From the NCBI RefSeq assembly GCF_003711515.1, contig NW_021167086.1, positions 1,077,149 to 1,141,148 on the forward strand: 64,000 nucleotides of DNA. Reading direction: 5' to 3'. A model generated the notes under the pieces. That model made no database searches and was not told the origin of the DNA. It saw only the letters and a list, made by a program, of their open reading frames with translations. The translations under genes and the position numbers were made by a program. Below, piece by piece: positions 24,501 to 34,993 of the stretch; position 1 is the stretch's first letter; every line of letters starts with the position of its first letter. The stretch is from Sodiomyces alkalinus F11 (lineage: Eukaryota; Ascomycota; Sordariomycetes; Glomerellales; Plectosphaerellaceae).

Positions 24501-25006
24501 ACGAGGCATCCAAGGCATCCAGGTTGCCCCCGACTCTACCGACTTTGGATTGTGGTGAGGGCTTCAAGCTACGCAGTGAGAATTCTTCAGGGGGCGATGG
24601 GGACGCGGCACGGGCAGAAGGGCAAGCACGTAACAGACTTGGCCTTGACCCCCCAGACATACCCAGGAAGAGCTCCAAGCGGCACTCTGGAGCCGACTTC
24701 GATACACCAGAGACCGCCGCAACAATGTCTGGCCAGATACACCGCCTACCTTTCGACCGAAGCCATTCCCAAAAACGCCTGTCGTCCAAATCATCAATGG
24801 AGATACTGGACGACTTCAGCCAAGTGGACTTGGGCGGTCGCCTGTCCGAGGAGCGACCGACGAGCTTTGGCTACGTTCCGCACCACAGTATCAGTCGTGT
24901 GGACCCGGGACAAAATGGTCAGATCGACCTGCTCGGCGCCATGGCGGAGGTTGTTGATGAGAGGGGATTGTCGACGCGAACTTCACGCGAGACCAGGACC
25001 TCATGA
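21597..25006 (+). CDS. TRP-like ion channel family membrane protein (Pkd2-like)
   Basis: Two exons, 21597-22084 and 22165-25006, give about 1109 residues. The intron has donor GTGAGT and acceptor ATAAG with CTAAC about 20 bases upstream. It begins with a signal peptide (hydrophobic AAWLILVIACFYY, then a cleavage-like PAAAVRIPF). A luminal ML-like domain follows, with paired Cys and the NVSG and NASC glycosylation sites. Next come about eight to nine membrane segments (around residues 185-630) of the fungal TRP family, starting at the conserved SHDFLSSYAFTSFSVTF. The C-terminal half, about 480 residues, is cytosolic, Ser/Pro/Arg-rich and probably regulatory. Relatives include fission yeast Pkd2 and the yeast Flc proteins, linked to calcium and cell-wall homeostasis. 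Channel activity is inferred from the family only. An upstream in-frame ATG at 21372 would hide the signal peptide, so 21597 is preferred. Confidence 0.88.
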
Positions 25007-26284
25007 GCCTCTGTTCCCCCGCTTCACCACTTTCACCGGCCTTTACTCCAACTCGCATTTCATTAAAGCTATTATGCATTTGCATGCCCTCTGTCCATGG
25101 GCTATTCATATTCTATATGTACACGATCTATAGAACCCAGATATTTATTGGTGATTCCAATTCCGTTGATGCGTATGAGGCGGGATAGGGCCCTTGGCTA
25201 GGGGATATTTTGCTTAACGTTGCAAATCGGTTATTTTGTATTCAGCGTCGGCGTAAAAAAAGAAGAAGAAGAAAAGCAGAGGTTGGGCCGAGATCTTAAT
25301 CTTTTGAATGGTCGGTAATTATAACCAAATTTCAGTCAGTATCCAGATAATACTTGGCACTCATGTCCGTTGTGTTCGAACTGGGCCATGTCGGACGAGT
25401 CGTCGGCGGCTTTGATGACGGTAATTGAGATCAAAACAGATGATCTACACTGGTAACTGCCAACGGTTGGTCATTAAGGGGATAGGAACCTCTTAATCAA
25501 CGACTATGGCACTGAGATAATGGTCTGTCCAAATATCTAAGGTACCTTACGGTAGTGTAACATGGTCTCGGCGCAACTACTGCTGTACGTACATCTGACT
25601 TGTTCCGGGTGAGTTCAATAACCCGGAAGAGCAGTGTGTGTAGACATCAAGACGAAGTACCGCAAGCATCATCACGGCAGTCAGGCAGCGTGAGGTTGTT
25701 TGTGACTACCTAAGGTAGGTACCTTACCTAGCCTATGTACAGGTACCGAGTACCTCCGTATACCTCCGTATTATCGGTGCCGTAAAGGACTCGTCCCGGC
25801 CGGAACCGTAGAGATCTCGATGCACCACTACTGATGCAACCATGTCTACTGAGCCTTCTTAATTTAGCCTCTCGTACTTGACCGTGATCTTGGTGTCTGA
25901 GGTTTTCAATATCCTTAATTCACTTTGGAATATCACCTAACAGCCGAAATACAGCGTGGTCACTTACGGAGTCCTACGGAGTACAACCGTTTTGTGTGCG
26001 GTTGCCCCACCATCACTTTGGTGCCTTATCGATACACTTTCCTATCGATAAGGTTACGATAAGTTTTTTTCTCCCTCCCGTCTGTAAGGCAGTACTACTA
26101 GTACTAGATATTTCCGTATAAGGTGCCTTGGGAATAGCGCTTAATGATTAGCGATCGTTCTTTCGGTCAGTGAGATAGCTAGGACGCCTTTCTCCTTGTC
26201 GCCAAGAGACAGCGATCGATGTGCAGCCAGAGGTTTCACTGGTGAATTTCAGTTTGCGTTTTTGGTGCTTGGCATCGCATCAAA
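25007..26284. other. Intergenic region upstream of ACL4
   Basis: No gene is supported. The interval contains a direct repeat ACCTCCGTAT twice at about 25749-25768, paired TACGGAGT words at about 25968-25985, CTAAGGTACCTTAC near 25538 and CCTAAGGTAGGTACCTTACC near 25710. The last few hundred bases serve as the ACL4 promoter. Confidence 0.45.
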
Positions 26285-27436
26285 ATGGCACCAACCCGGC
26301 CGAACAAGAAGTCAAAGAAGCGAAACGAAAATCAGACCGCCAGTCCACGGGCCCTCCTCGAACTCGCTGCGGCCCAGCTAGAGCAAGGCGACTTGGAGAC
26401 GGCACTTTCAGCAGCCCAAAACGCGCTCGAGGCGACCGGCGAGGGCGGCGACTTCGAACTCCGAGCTCTCGACCTTCTCGGCCACATCTACGTCGAAGTC
26501 GGCGAAATCGAAGATGCCCGCGCATGCTTCACCCGCGCCGTCCACCTCGACCCGGACGGCACCCTCGACGAGAAAATAGGCGGCGGGCCGGAAAAGTTCC
26601 TCTGGCTGGCCCAGCTGAGCGAAGACGGCGGCCAGGACAGTGTGCGGTGGTTCGAGCGCGGGGCGTCGGCGCTGCGGAGCCAGATCCAGGTCCTCGCCGA
26701 CTTGCCGAAGCGCACCGCTGAGCAGGAGGCCCTGCTGGAGGAGAAGAAGCGCAAGCTCGCGGGCACGCTGTGCGGCGTGGCCGAGGTGTACATGACCGAC
26801 CTCTCGTGGGAGGCCGACGCGGAGCAGCGGTGCGAGGCGCTCGTGACGGAGGCGACGCTGGTGGCGCCGGGGCTGGCCGAGTCGTGGCAGACGGTCGCCA
26901 ACGTGCGCATCTCGCAGGCGAGGGTGGAGGATGCCCGGGCGGCGCTGACGCGGAGCATGGAGATTTGGGCGGGGCTGCCTACGACGCACCCTGACGTTCC
27001 CGATTTCCCTGCGCGGGTCAGCCTGACGCGGTTGCTTCTGGAGGTCGAGATGGAGAAGGAGGCTCTGGATGTGGTGGAGAGGTTGGTGGGCGACGACGAC
27101 GAGAGCGTCGAGGCCTGGTACCTGGGCGGCTGGGGGCAGTACATCTCCGGCGAGAAGGTGAAGCAGCAGGTCAAGGAAAAGAAGGCGGAAGCAGACGAGG
27201 AGGAGGAAGAGTGGAAGACGCCATGGGCCTCGGCTCGGCGGTGGTTGAGGCAATGCCTGCGTCTGTTCGAGCAGCAGGAGTACGAGGATGACAGGTTAGG
27301 CGACCATGCCAAGGAGCTACTAGCTTCCATCGACAAGGAACTCGGGCCCGCCCCAGAAAACGACGACGATGATGATGACGACGATGCCTGGGAAGATGCA
27401 AACGATAGCGGCGAGGACGAGGAAATGGCAGGATAG
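26285..27436 (+). CDS. ACL4: TPR assembly chaperone of ribosomal protein uL4
   Basis: Acl4 binds newly made Rpl4 (uL4) and escorts it to the pre-60S ribosome. This single-exon gene of 383 residues starts in a good context (TCAAAATGGC). A basic N-terminus (PNKKSKKRN) is followed by TPR-type helical repeats: LLELAAAQLEQGDLETALSA, then LGHIYVEVGEIEDARACFTRA, then TVANVRISQARVEDARAAL. The diagnostic WYLGGWGQYISGEK block comes next, and the tail is very acidic (Asp run with DAWED, then DSGEDEE). Length, TPR order and acidic tail match the family. It is convergent with the GIR2-like gene, and no intron is needed. The third-position GC richness of the middle makes long antisense frames that are artefacts. 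Confidence 0.9.
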   Translation: MAPTRPNKKSKKRNENQTASPRALLELAAAQLEQGDLETALSAAQNALEATGEGGDFELRALDLLGHIYVEVGEIEDARACFTRAVHLDPDGTLDEKIGGGPEKFLWLAQLSEDGGQDSVRWFERGASALRSQIQVLADLPKRTAEQEALLEEKKRKLAGTLCGVAEVYMTDLSWEADAEQRCEALVTEATLVAPGLAESWQTVANVRISQARVEDARAALTRSMEIWAGLPTTHPDVPDFPARVSLTRLLLEVEMEKEALDVVERLVGDDDESVEAWYLGGWGQYISGEKVKQQVKEKKAEADEEEEEWKTPWASARRWLRQCLRLFEQQEYEDDRLGDHAKELLASIDKELGPAPENDDDDDDDDAWEDANDSGEDEEMAG

Positions 27437-27759
27437 AATGGCGCATGGAAAAGCAAGTCAGTCTTACAACAAATCTCAGAGAGCTGTGCAGAGTCATGCC
27501 CGGCTTGAACGACTTTCAGAAAGCATGATGAAACTGTGACCCTTCAATTGCAGGCTCATTATGCCATATTCAACAAGGATATATGATATATATGTACAGG
27601 AGGCCTTCAGCCTTTACATATAATATACTCTTCATCTTGGAACACATGCGGCGCAAGCACCCCATGCCCTTTCATCTCTCTTGTTTATTTTTGTTTCGTC
27701 AATGTGTTTCACACCAAACAATAGGGGGCGGGGAGATTGTATGGGAGATGCTTGTTCCT
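27437..27759. other. Convergent 3' region of ACL4 and GIR2-like gene
   Basis: A 323-bp AT-richer interval with a TATATATG stretch near 27585; it probably contains both polyadenylation regions. Confidence 0.4.
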
Positions 27760-28581
27760 CTATGTGGCTTCAACCTTGAGCTTTTCCAGCCCCTGAGAAA
27801 TACCATCCTCGTCGTCCACTTCTTCCGCATCGGTCTTGCCAGCCAGGCCCCTCTCCCATAGCTGCCTACCAGTGAGCTTGACAGGCTCCTTGACGCGAGC
27901 CTTCTTGAGCTCTGCCAGCCTCTCCTCTTCCTCGCGCACTCTATTCTCCTCCATCTCGCGCATGAAAGCGTCGCGCCAGCGTAGGAACGTCTCACGGTTG
28001 ACGGCAGTACCCTGAAACTTCTTGTTCTCCTCGCGCTCGACCGCCATGGCAGCTTCCTCGCGCACCTTCTCTTGCTCCGCCCTGCGATCGGCAATGAGCT
28101 GCTCGGCCGCGTCCTTGAGGGTCGTTACCAGCGAGAAGACCATGGCCATGCCCAGGTTTTCCTGGATCGCCACCTCCAGGGCCTCCATGAGCTGGGTCTT
28201 GTCCTCGGACACGGAGAAGGGGAGATCTGGCGAGGAGACAGTATTCGGGGGCGCTTGGATGTCGAGAAATGGCGGCTCGTCCGGGTACGCTTCCGGGTAG
28301 CGCACGTAGAGGAGCATGGTCGGAAGGTCGTCGTCTTGTTCCTCTTGGACATCAAGGTCGAGAGTGATCTTTATCCTGAACTCCGTATCGGATATCTCTG
28401 GTCGTGAAAGGGTGAGTTACTTAGTCCGTACGTAGTTGCAAAGGTAAGGTTGGGGCCTTATTCATAACACGGCGGATGTATTTGGCTGTGGTCATGGCGG
28501 GGTACAAAACCAACCTGTGATTTCATCGGGGAAGATGGACTCGAGCACTTCCCGCTCCTCAATTTGCTCTTCGCGCCCCAT
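27760..28581 (-). CDS. GIR2: RWD domain protein, GIR2/DFRP2-like
   Basis: Gir2 pairs with the GTPase Rbg2 and binds Gcn1 on ribosomes, tempering the amino-acid starvation response. Two exons, 28581-28515 and 28397-27760, give 234 residues. The intron has donor ACAG|GTTGGT and acceptor ACCAG. The RWD domain spans about residues 1-110: EEREVLESIFPDEIT, the YPEAYPDEPP block that marks RWD, and a helix LMEALEVAIQENLGMAMVFSL. A charged coiled-coil stretch follows (EQEKVREEAAMAVEREEN). Next is the conserved GTAVNRETFLRWRDAF, which is typical of the Gir2/RWDD1 subgroup rather than GCN2. The C-terminus has LTGRQLWERG. It diverges from PUF6 with 402 bp between the starts. Confidence 0.88.
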
Positions 28582-28983
28582 TCTGACCCTGGTTATATGT
28601 GATGTAGAAACTGTATCAACGGATCGACTGGGGTGGCTTTCAAATGCCTTATATGCTGATATGTTGGCTCGTTATAATTCGGCAGTGAGGGCGCATCTCA
28701 AAAAACAACATAGGACGAACAGTTGGAGTTTGGGAGTGGGGTCTCGAGGTACGTACCTTATCGACAAGGCAGTTTATCTTGGTATCAGCCGGTGGGGTGT
28801 GGCTCTGCCCAATGAAGTTTAGCGTAAGCCTCACCGCCCGGCAATTGACCAAAAATTCGGATTGTCTGGGAAACATTTTGTTGAAGGGAACTGGACGTCC
28901 AGAATTGGATGCGCTCCTGTCCTACTCTCTCGCCATAATCTCACATACACACTCCCTCATAAACAGCCATCTTTTCCCTCAAA
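28582..28983. promoter_or_regulatory. Divergent promoter, GIR2-like / PUF6
   Basis: The two starts face away from each other across 402 bp. Both products work at the ribosome, so joint control is plausible but not shown. An AAAAATTC word at about 28851 on the plus strand is a loose match to a ribosome-biogenesis promoter element; I see no firm factor site. Confidence 0.45.
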
Positions 28984-31246
28984 ATGGCCACGAAAACTAC
29001 ATCATCCGGGAGTAAGAGGAAGGCAGCTCCAACCGGCAAAGGAGCGTCCGCTTCCTCGGCGAAAAAAGCCCGCCTGAACGCACCGAAGAAGACAAAGAAG
29101 GTCGAAGTCAGCGGAAACTCGGATGACACAAGCGGCGATGACCTTGACGATCTTAACGAGGGTGACGAGGAGTTTGAAGGGCTCGACGATTCTGATTCGG
29201 AGGACGGCGGTGCACCCGTAAAACAGTCCGCACCGCGCAAAGACAGTAAGAAGGCGAATAAGAAACAGGCTGACGGCAAGGAGGTCGTGAAAGGTACGGG
29301 CACTCGATCTTTTTCTTTTCTCTTCTCTTAGCATATGTTTATCTGCATCCTGTGCTTTACCTTTCATTTCCACAAAGAATGTTCCTGACAGTCCGCTAGG
29401 CCCCGACTCGTCAAAAGAGGCCCATGCCCTGCAGAAGAAGCTCGCGAAAGAACGCAAAGCTGCGAAGCCCCTGGGCGACGAAGTGCAGCGGACTAAAAAG
29501 ATATGGGAACGGCTGAGGAGAAAGTCGCATGTGCCTTCGGATGAAAGGAAACAACTTGTCGAAGAACTGTTCAGCATCATCACCGGCCGCGTCAAGGATT
29601 TCGTGCTCAAGCACGATGCCGTGAGGGTTGTCCAAACGGCGATCAAATACTCCAATACCGCTCAGAGGAAACAGATTACGCAAGAACTCCAAGGCAACTT
29701 TTCCCAGCTAGCAGAGAGCCGCTACGCCAAGTTCCTGATCGCGAAGCTTGTTGTGCAGAAGGAAGCCGAGATTCGGGACATGATTATTCCCGACTTATAC
29801 GGCAGAGTTCGCAGGCTCATCAACCACCCCGAGGCTTCGTGGATCCTGGACGACATCTACCGCCAAGTTGCGACCAAGGAACAGAAGGCAATTCTATTGC
29901 GGGAGTGGTATGGCCCTGAGTTTGCCCTCCTCGAGCGCAGCAAGGATGAGACTCCCACGGCCGACCTGGCGTCCATCATCGAGGCTGCGCCCAGCAAGAG
30001 GGGCCCGATCATGAAATCTCTCCTGCACATGATCAACTCCCTGGTTCAAAAGCAAATGACCGGCTTCACGATGCTCCATGATGCGATGCTGCAGTGTTTC
30101 CTCAACCTCAAGCCTGAATCGGACGAGTACACGGGATTTGTCAACATGATCAAGGATGATGAAACCGGAGACCTTTTGAAAAATATGGCCTTCACGCGTT
30201 CGGGCGCTCGCCTTGTTTGTCTTCTGCTTGCGCACGGTTCCTCCAAGGATCGCAGGAACATTCTCAAGGCTTTCAAGGACCATTTCATTCTCATGTCGGG
30301 TGACGCCTTCGCCCATATGGTCATTCTCACCGCGTACGACGTCATTGACGACACCAAGATGACTTCCAAGGTCATCTTATCCGAATTGGTGGGCGATGAC
30401 GAGGAAAAGGCGGCGGAAAATATCATGGCGGCGACCACCAATCAGTATGCCCGAACGGCGTTGATGTATCCCCTCGAGGGCCAGTCAAAGGCTCTCTTCC
30501 TTCCCAACATGAACGACGACCGGCAAATTCTGGCCGAGGTACATGAAATTCGTAAGACGACGAGCAAGAAAGACAGCGACCTGCGGAGTGCGGAACTGGC
30601 GGCCGCCCTTTCACCGTCGCTTCTGAACACCATCGCCTCCTCGGCGCCCCTGCTCATGGCGGACTCTTTCGGCTGTCATCTGGTCGCCGAAGTCCTTCTT
30701 TCCGTGAAAGGCGACAAGCAAAACGCCCTCGAGGCCGTAGCCGCCGTCGCAGAGGGCGACCCGAATGCCGAAGTCGCCGAGGTTCCTGCCTTGGACGGCA
30801 CTGTCCCAAGCGCGCATGTCTCTCAGACTCCCTGGGGCGGCCGCACTCTCAAGACCTTGATCGCTGGTGGCAAGTTCAACAAGACGACCGGCAAGGTCGA
30901 ACAGGTAGAGCCGCCGCTGGCATTCGCCAACACGTTGTATCCCGTTCTCAAGGATCACATCGTGGCATGGGCGACGGGCCCTAGCTCTCTAGTGGTTCTT
31001 GCCTTGCTCGAAAGCGCAGACTTCAGCCATGGCGACGAGGTGAAGGCCATTCTCAAAAAGAACATCAAGGCTCTGAAGATGGCCGCTACGGAGGAGACAC
31101 CAGAACAGAAGGCGAAGCAGGAGGCCGAGGAGCAAGACGTTGGCGAGAAGGCCGCGAAGAAGGGAAAGAAAGGGAAGAAAGGTGCCTCGAAGCCGGATCG
31201 TCCGGTTGGGAATGCGGGAAGCAGACTGTTGTTGGAGAGGCTGTAA
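28984..31246 (+). CDS. PUF6: Pumilio-family ribosome biogenesis protein PUF6
   Basis: Puf6 (human PUM3) is a nucleolar PUF-type protein that binds rRNA and acts in 60S assembly; in yeast it also represses ASH1 mRNA. Exons 28984-29293 and 29400-31246 give 718 residues. The intron has donor AAAG|GTACGG and acceptor GCTAG. The N-terminus is Lys-rich, then acidic (DDTSGDDLDDLNEGDEEFEG). The PUF6-specific start KIWERLRRKSHVPSDER leads into armadillo-like Pumilio repeats, including FVLKHDAVRVVQTAIKY, ESRYAKFLIAKLV and NHPEASWILDDIYR. A CPL-type region lies downstream and a Lys-rich tail ends GNAGSRLLLERL. The start at 28984 has an AAAATGGC context. All exon phases fit. Confidence 0.94.
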
Positions 31247-32342
31247 AGGTTGCGCGATATGCTATAGAACACGAGCGGGTCTTGGCTAAAAGTTCTCATG
31301 CTATTTGGCACAGTGGCTTCGCAGGGGGGGCCTGAAAGTTTATACCCCTTTTTATTTCAGATGTCTACACGGGCTACTCCTTAGTGAATTAAATGCGGAT
31401 AACCCAAGCAGAAGATGACGCTGGCGTTCATGAAGTGACTCCGACTCGGTAACTCCCGTGACCCGGTGAACCATCAAGCGGACTCTTGAGTGCGACGGCT
31501 AAATCCTCAAGAGTCTGCCTCAAGGGAAGTGCTCAAGTCGTACTCCTTAACCTAGTATATCGGTATGACTCCCTAAGGGGCTCTGGTTCTCGCCGCCTCG
31601 TAGAGTAATGCTTTCTTTCCCCTCTCTCCAGACAGGCGCTGAGGAGAAGGAGGTGGGTGAAGCGGTGGTACGGCAGGTAGTTGGCAGGCAGTGCAGGACT
31701 GCGATTGTCTTTAAGGCAGTGGCTACCTACCTGGTGGTAGCCCGTAAGTCAGCTGAGAGGGCTATCGGGAAGGAACAAGTCGTAAATTACCACTTGCCAA
31801 AAGATCCTCCATTCCAGATACCCACGTAACTGCCCGTCTACCTAAGGTATCCAACCCCTAGGTACTACTTTATATCTAAGGTACTTCGAGGACTCCTGGT
31901 TGTCGGGGACCTACTTCTGACTCCTACCTACCTTACCTTACTTTACGCTTGTTAGTCTATCTCGTCAAGCATCAGGTTCCTCAGCCCATGTACTGACTGG
32001 CTCCTTCTACTCTCCGTGAGCCTTTCGCTGACTTTATAGCCAAAGGTCTCAGTTAGCCATGGGCTGCTGGTAGGCATCCGGTCCATCCATACTGTGCGCT
32101 TTCTCAACCAACCTCCCCCTCCTCCTCTTCCTCCGTCGCACTTCCCTCCGCATACCGCCTATGCCGTGCCTGTTCATGCAAGTGAAAGCCATGGAACCTT
32201 ACGTTGCAAACGAGCCCAAGCTAACCAAGTCATACCAGAACATTCAGCGTACTCCTCCCATCTCCCAGCCCCTTTTCATCGTACCGTTCTCCTCCTACTC
32301 AAAATCTGGCCCATTTCACAATTTTCAGGACCAACACACACC
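31247..32342. other. Intergenic region with a strong stem-loop
   Basis: About 1.1 kb without a supportable gene. It holds the inverted repeat at 31478-31518, CTAAGGTA words at about 31842 and 31878, a CTTACCTTAC cluster near 31930 and a pyrimidine-rich leader before 32343. A frame open from 32094 joins the next gene in phase, but its start is less convincing. Confidence 0.4.
31478..31518. repeat. Inverted repeat, potential hairpin
   Basis: GACTCTTGAG (31481-31490) and CTCAAGAGTC (31506-31515) are perfect inverted copies with a 15-base loop. One G-T and two more Watson-Crick pairs extend the stem to 13 pairs. It lies about 235 bp after the PUF6 stop. Possible roles are a transcript 3' end structure or a remnant of a small inverted-repeat element. 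Confidence 0.6.
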
Positions 32343-33535
32343 ATGAGCGTCAGTATCTTAACCCGGGAGGACGACGACCTGGACTGCGCTCCCGGCCAAA
32401 AGCCCTACCGCTGCAAAGACGGCCATTTCAGAGGTTGTTGTTCGGTACATCCATGTGACTGGGACCGTTGCCCCGACCGCAATGTAGAGAAAAGCAAGCG
32501 TGACGGCGACATGAATAGCGAAACAACAACATTGACCCCAACCACAATAGCTTCCATCGGTCCACCCGTGCAGTGGACAGGAGAAATTACCACGAGTTCC
32601 GGCCCGACTATCACTACGGGCCGAGAAGACATAACGTCACTGACGCTGTCTATCACGACCTCTTTTCCCCAGCAGTCATTATCATCCCCAACACTGGCTG
32701 TTACTTCTGTGACCTCGGAGTCCTTAACAGCGAGCCCATCAATCATCGTTTCAACCCCTGAAGCGACGGAAACACCGAGTGAGGGGAATGGTGACGCCAG
32801 CCTATCTCCTGGTGCCATGGGGGCCATCTTTGGGGCCGTTACAGCGGCCATGCTCGCCGCCATTGTAGCTTATTTCCTCTGTGGAAAAAGAGGCAAAAAG
32901 CTCCGACAATCCATTCGCTTGGGGAGCTGGAAAACCCACGACGACCCACCCCAGGCCAACGACGGCTTTTCACTGTATACGGGCTCTCCTCCCGATAACC
33001 ACGATCCCAAAGAAGATAGGGACCTCTTTAGTCCAGCCGAAGGTATGTGGCCCAGCGCCAACTTTGTCCATTGCTCGTGCCGTCGGTAGCTTACCACGGA
33101 GAAGGCGGCTACGAAGAGCCTCAATCACGTTATACCCGAAGGAGTGCCTTTACCTCCAGTGCGATCAAGAACCGCCCCGTCCACCCCACGTTCTGCGATG
33201 ATCTGAGCCATGGTCGGATTCCTGGCATGGCGACACGGCCTAGAACAGCCACCCCAGATGTAGCCCGAAACGATGCCGCCACCCCTGAACTACAGGAGTC
33301 GCCAAAGCGAGCAGCTATTGTCGAGCTGGCTTCGCCGGGTTTGCCCAGGCTCGTTGAAATTTCGAGAACCCGACCTAGCAGGCAGATTTACCAGGCATAC
33401 AGTCCAGGCGCCCCGTTGCACCCCGCCTACGACCGTAGAGTAGCGAGCTTGCGAAGCGAGTTGACAGGGGGTCTAGGAGAGCGATATCAGCAGAATCAAA
33501 CCAACGGCTGGACGCGTTCGAATCCTGAATCTTGA
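32343..33535 (+). CDS. Cys-rich single-pass membrane protein, function unknown
   Basis: Exons 32343-33042 and 33090-33535 give 381 residues. The intron is 47 bp, with donor AAG|GTATGT and acceptor GGTAG, and a weak branch site. The N-terminal region has no clear signal peptide but carries a Cys cluster, CAPGQKPYRCKDGHFRGCCS then PCDWDRCPD, a pattern seen in many fungal cell-surface membrane proteins. A Ser/Thr-rich stretch follows, as in O-glycosylated wall sensors. A single membrane helix (PGAMGAIFGAVTAAMLAAIVAYFL, split here as residues about 158-181) is followed by a basic stop-transfer GKRGKK and a roughly 200-residue cytosolic tail. The layout resembles Mid2/WSC-type surface proteins, but no family domain is certain. 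An in-frame ATG at 32094 would add 83 residues and is less likely. Confidence 0.65.
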
Positions 33536-34296
33536 GCCAAAAGTTTTGCTGCTTAACGGAAGGTTGCGGATATATCTGGTCTGTCATGTGTGGTTTCCTG
33601 CCCAGAAGCACGGTGAGCGATGGCAAAAGCCGACTTTGGTGGCATAAGCAGTCCCTGTGGGATCTTACTCGCCGGGAGATGGACGGTACATCATTGCGCT
33701 TGGCGGGTCATCTTTAGCCAAGGCCATGCGGTTTGACTGCTGGACACTACCCTAGGTCGGGGAGGGGTGCCTTTCCCTAAGCTTACAGGGTCGCCGCCAC
33801 CTGCGTCACAAGATGTCCCGGTAGTCTAGGGGAAATAGTTAACGTAATAGAGAGACAAGGTATGATGAACTCACAACTCTGATCTAGATCAGGCAACGGA
33901 GGCGACACGAAAGCCGACTAAATATATCAAAACGCAACTGGTATTGGGTATTCAACACATAACGAAAACAATTCGTCTAATCCATCCGTAACCGGCCCCC
34001 TCCCCCAGCCAACAAAACCGTGATGCGCCGAATAAGCAGTTTTTTCCATTCTCTGTAGGCATAAATCCGTTCGCGGCCGTCCAGTGATCCCCTCAATCCG
34101 CGACCTGTTTTTTATATTCCTGATACTGGTGTTCGCAAAGTCATCTATCTGGCTTATGTCCAGATCCCTGTGGAGAGACGCTCAATGGGAGGAGCTGGCA
34201 TGTATGTTCGTTCTCTCATCCTCAAAAGCACTTGGAGATCCGACGTCGACGCTCTATCCGATCGACATGGAACCCGGTATACCTCGAATTAGCTCG
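33536..34296. other. Convergent intergenic region, nothing recognised
   Basis: This lies between the membrane protein stop and the RPB4 stop. A C-rich patch occurs near 33990. I see no gene, RNA or repeat; the plus-strand open frame at 34084-34587 is an antisense shadow of RPB4. Confidence 0.4.
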
Positions 34297-34993
34297 TCAC
34301 CTGCTCTGAAGCTTGCTGATCTCATCGAGCAGTTCCTGGAGTTCTTCGTCGCCGATCTTGTCTGCAAGGGATGGTATAAGAGTCTTCGCTTCTTCTGCCG
34401 TCTCACAGCACAAGGAACCTGTGACGTAGTTTCTCAGCAACCGAACCACTGCGATGCAAGAGAGGCAACGGCCGGAGTGAAAGAGGGAAAGGGGAAGCTT
34501 TATGTACCTAACTGGGCACGTTCAAATTTGGCGAGCTGCTTGTGCGCGCTGAGAAGGCGCTCGACAGCCTCAACATTCTCCTTCTGACGAAAGCGTGAAA
34601 AGGCATCGAGGTAGTTGAGAGTCTGCGTGAGCATCCTATTATGTTTCCTCCACGTTAGCTCTGGGTGCTTTATCAAAGAAGAAAAAAAGAAAAAAAGTCT
34701 CTGATATGAATGAAGCTAGTTGGACCACGGCCTAGCGCGCAGACCCAGTGGAGTTTACGAAAAGGCAACAACGAAGCGCCGCGGGTGTATGCGTACTCGG
34801 TCTCGTTGACGTTTTTACGGTCTCCTCTTCTCTTGGCAACTAGTGCGTTGATGACAAGAGATGCTTCCGAAAGGGTGAGAGTATCGACGTTCTGGAATTC
34901 TCCGAGGTCAAGGATGTGGTCGGCCCTTTCCTGGCCGGGAGGTGTAGGCTTGGGGCGCGAGGTCGCAGCATGTTTAATGGGCGCTCTCGACAT
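34297..34993 (-). CDS. RPB4: DNA-directed RNA polymerase II subunit RPB4
   Basis: Rpb4 forms the Rpb4-Rpb7 stalk of RNA polymerase II. Three exons, 34993-34797, 34635-34508 and 34418-34297, give 148 residues. Intron 1 has donor GTACGC and acceptor AATAG; intron 2 has donor GTACAT and acceptor CACAG. The N-terminus has LDLGEFQNVDTLTLSEASLV, the conserved opening of the family. The middle has TLNYLDAFSRFRQKENVEAV. The C-terminus has the hallmark AEEAKTLIPSLADKIGDEEL followed by QELLDEISKLQSR. The start at 34993 (MSRAPIKHAA) is chosen over an in-frame ATG 17 codons upstream because the extension is not family-like. It diverges from TRS23 across about 0.9 kb. Confidence 0.94.

Noticed and set aside
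26408..27456. Long antisense frames across ACL4 (281 and 322 codons)
   Set aside because: They are produced by high third-position GC in ACL4 on the other strand and read as low-complexity sequence.
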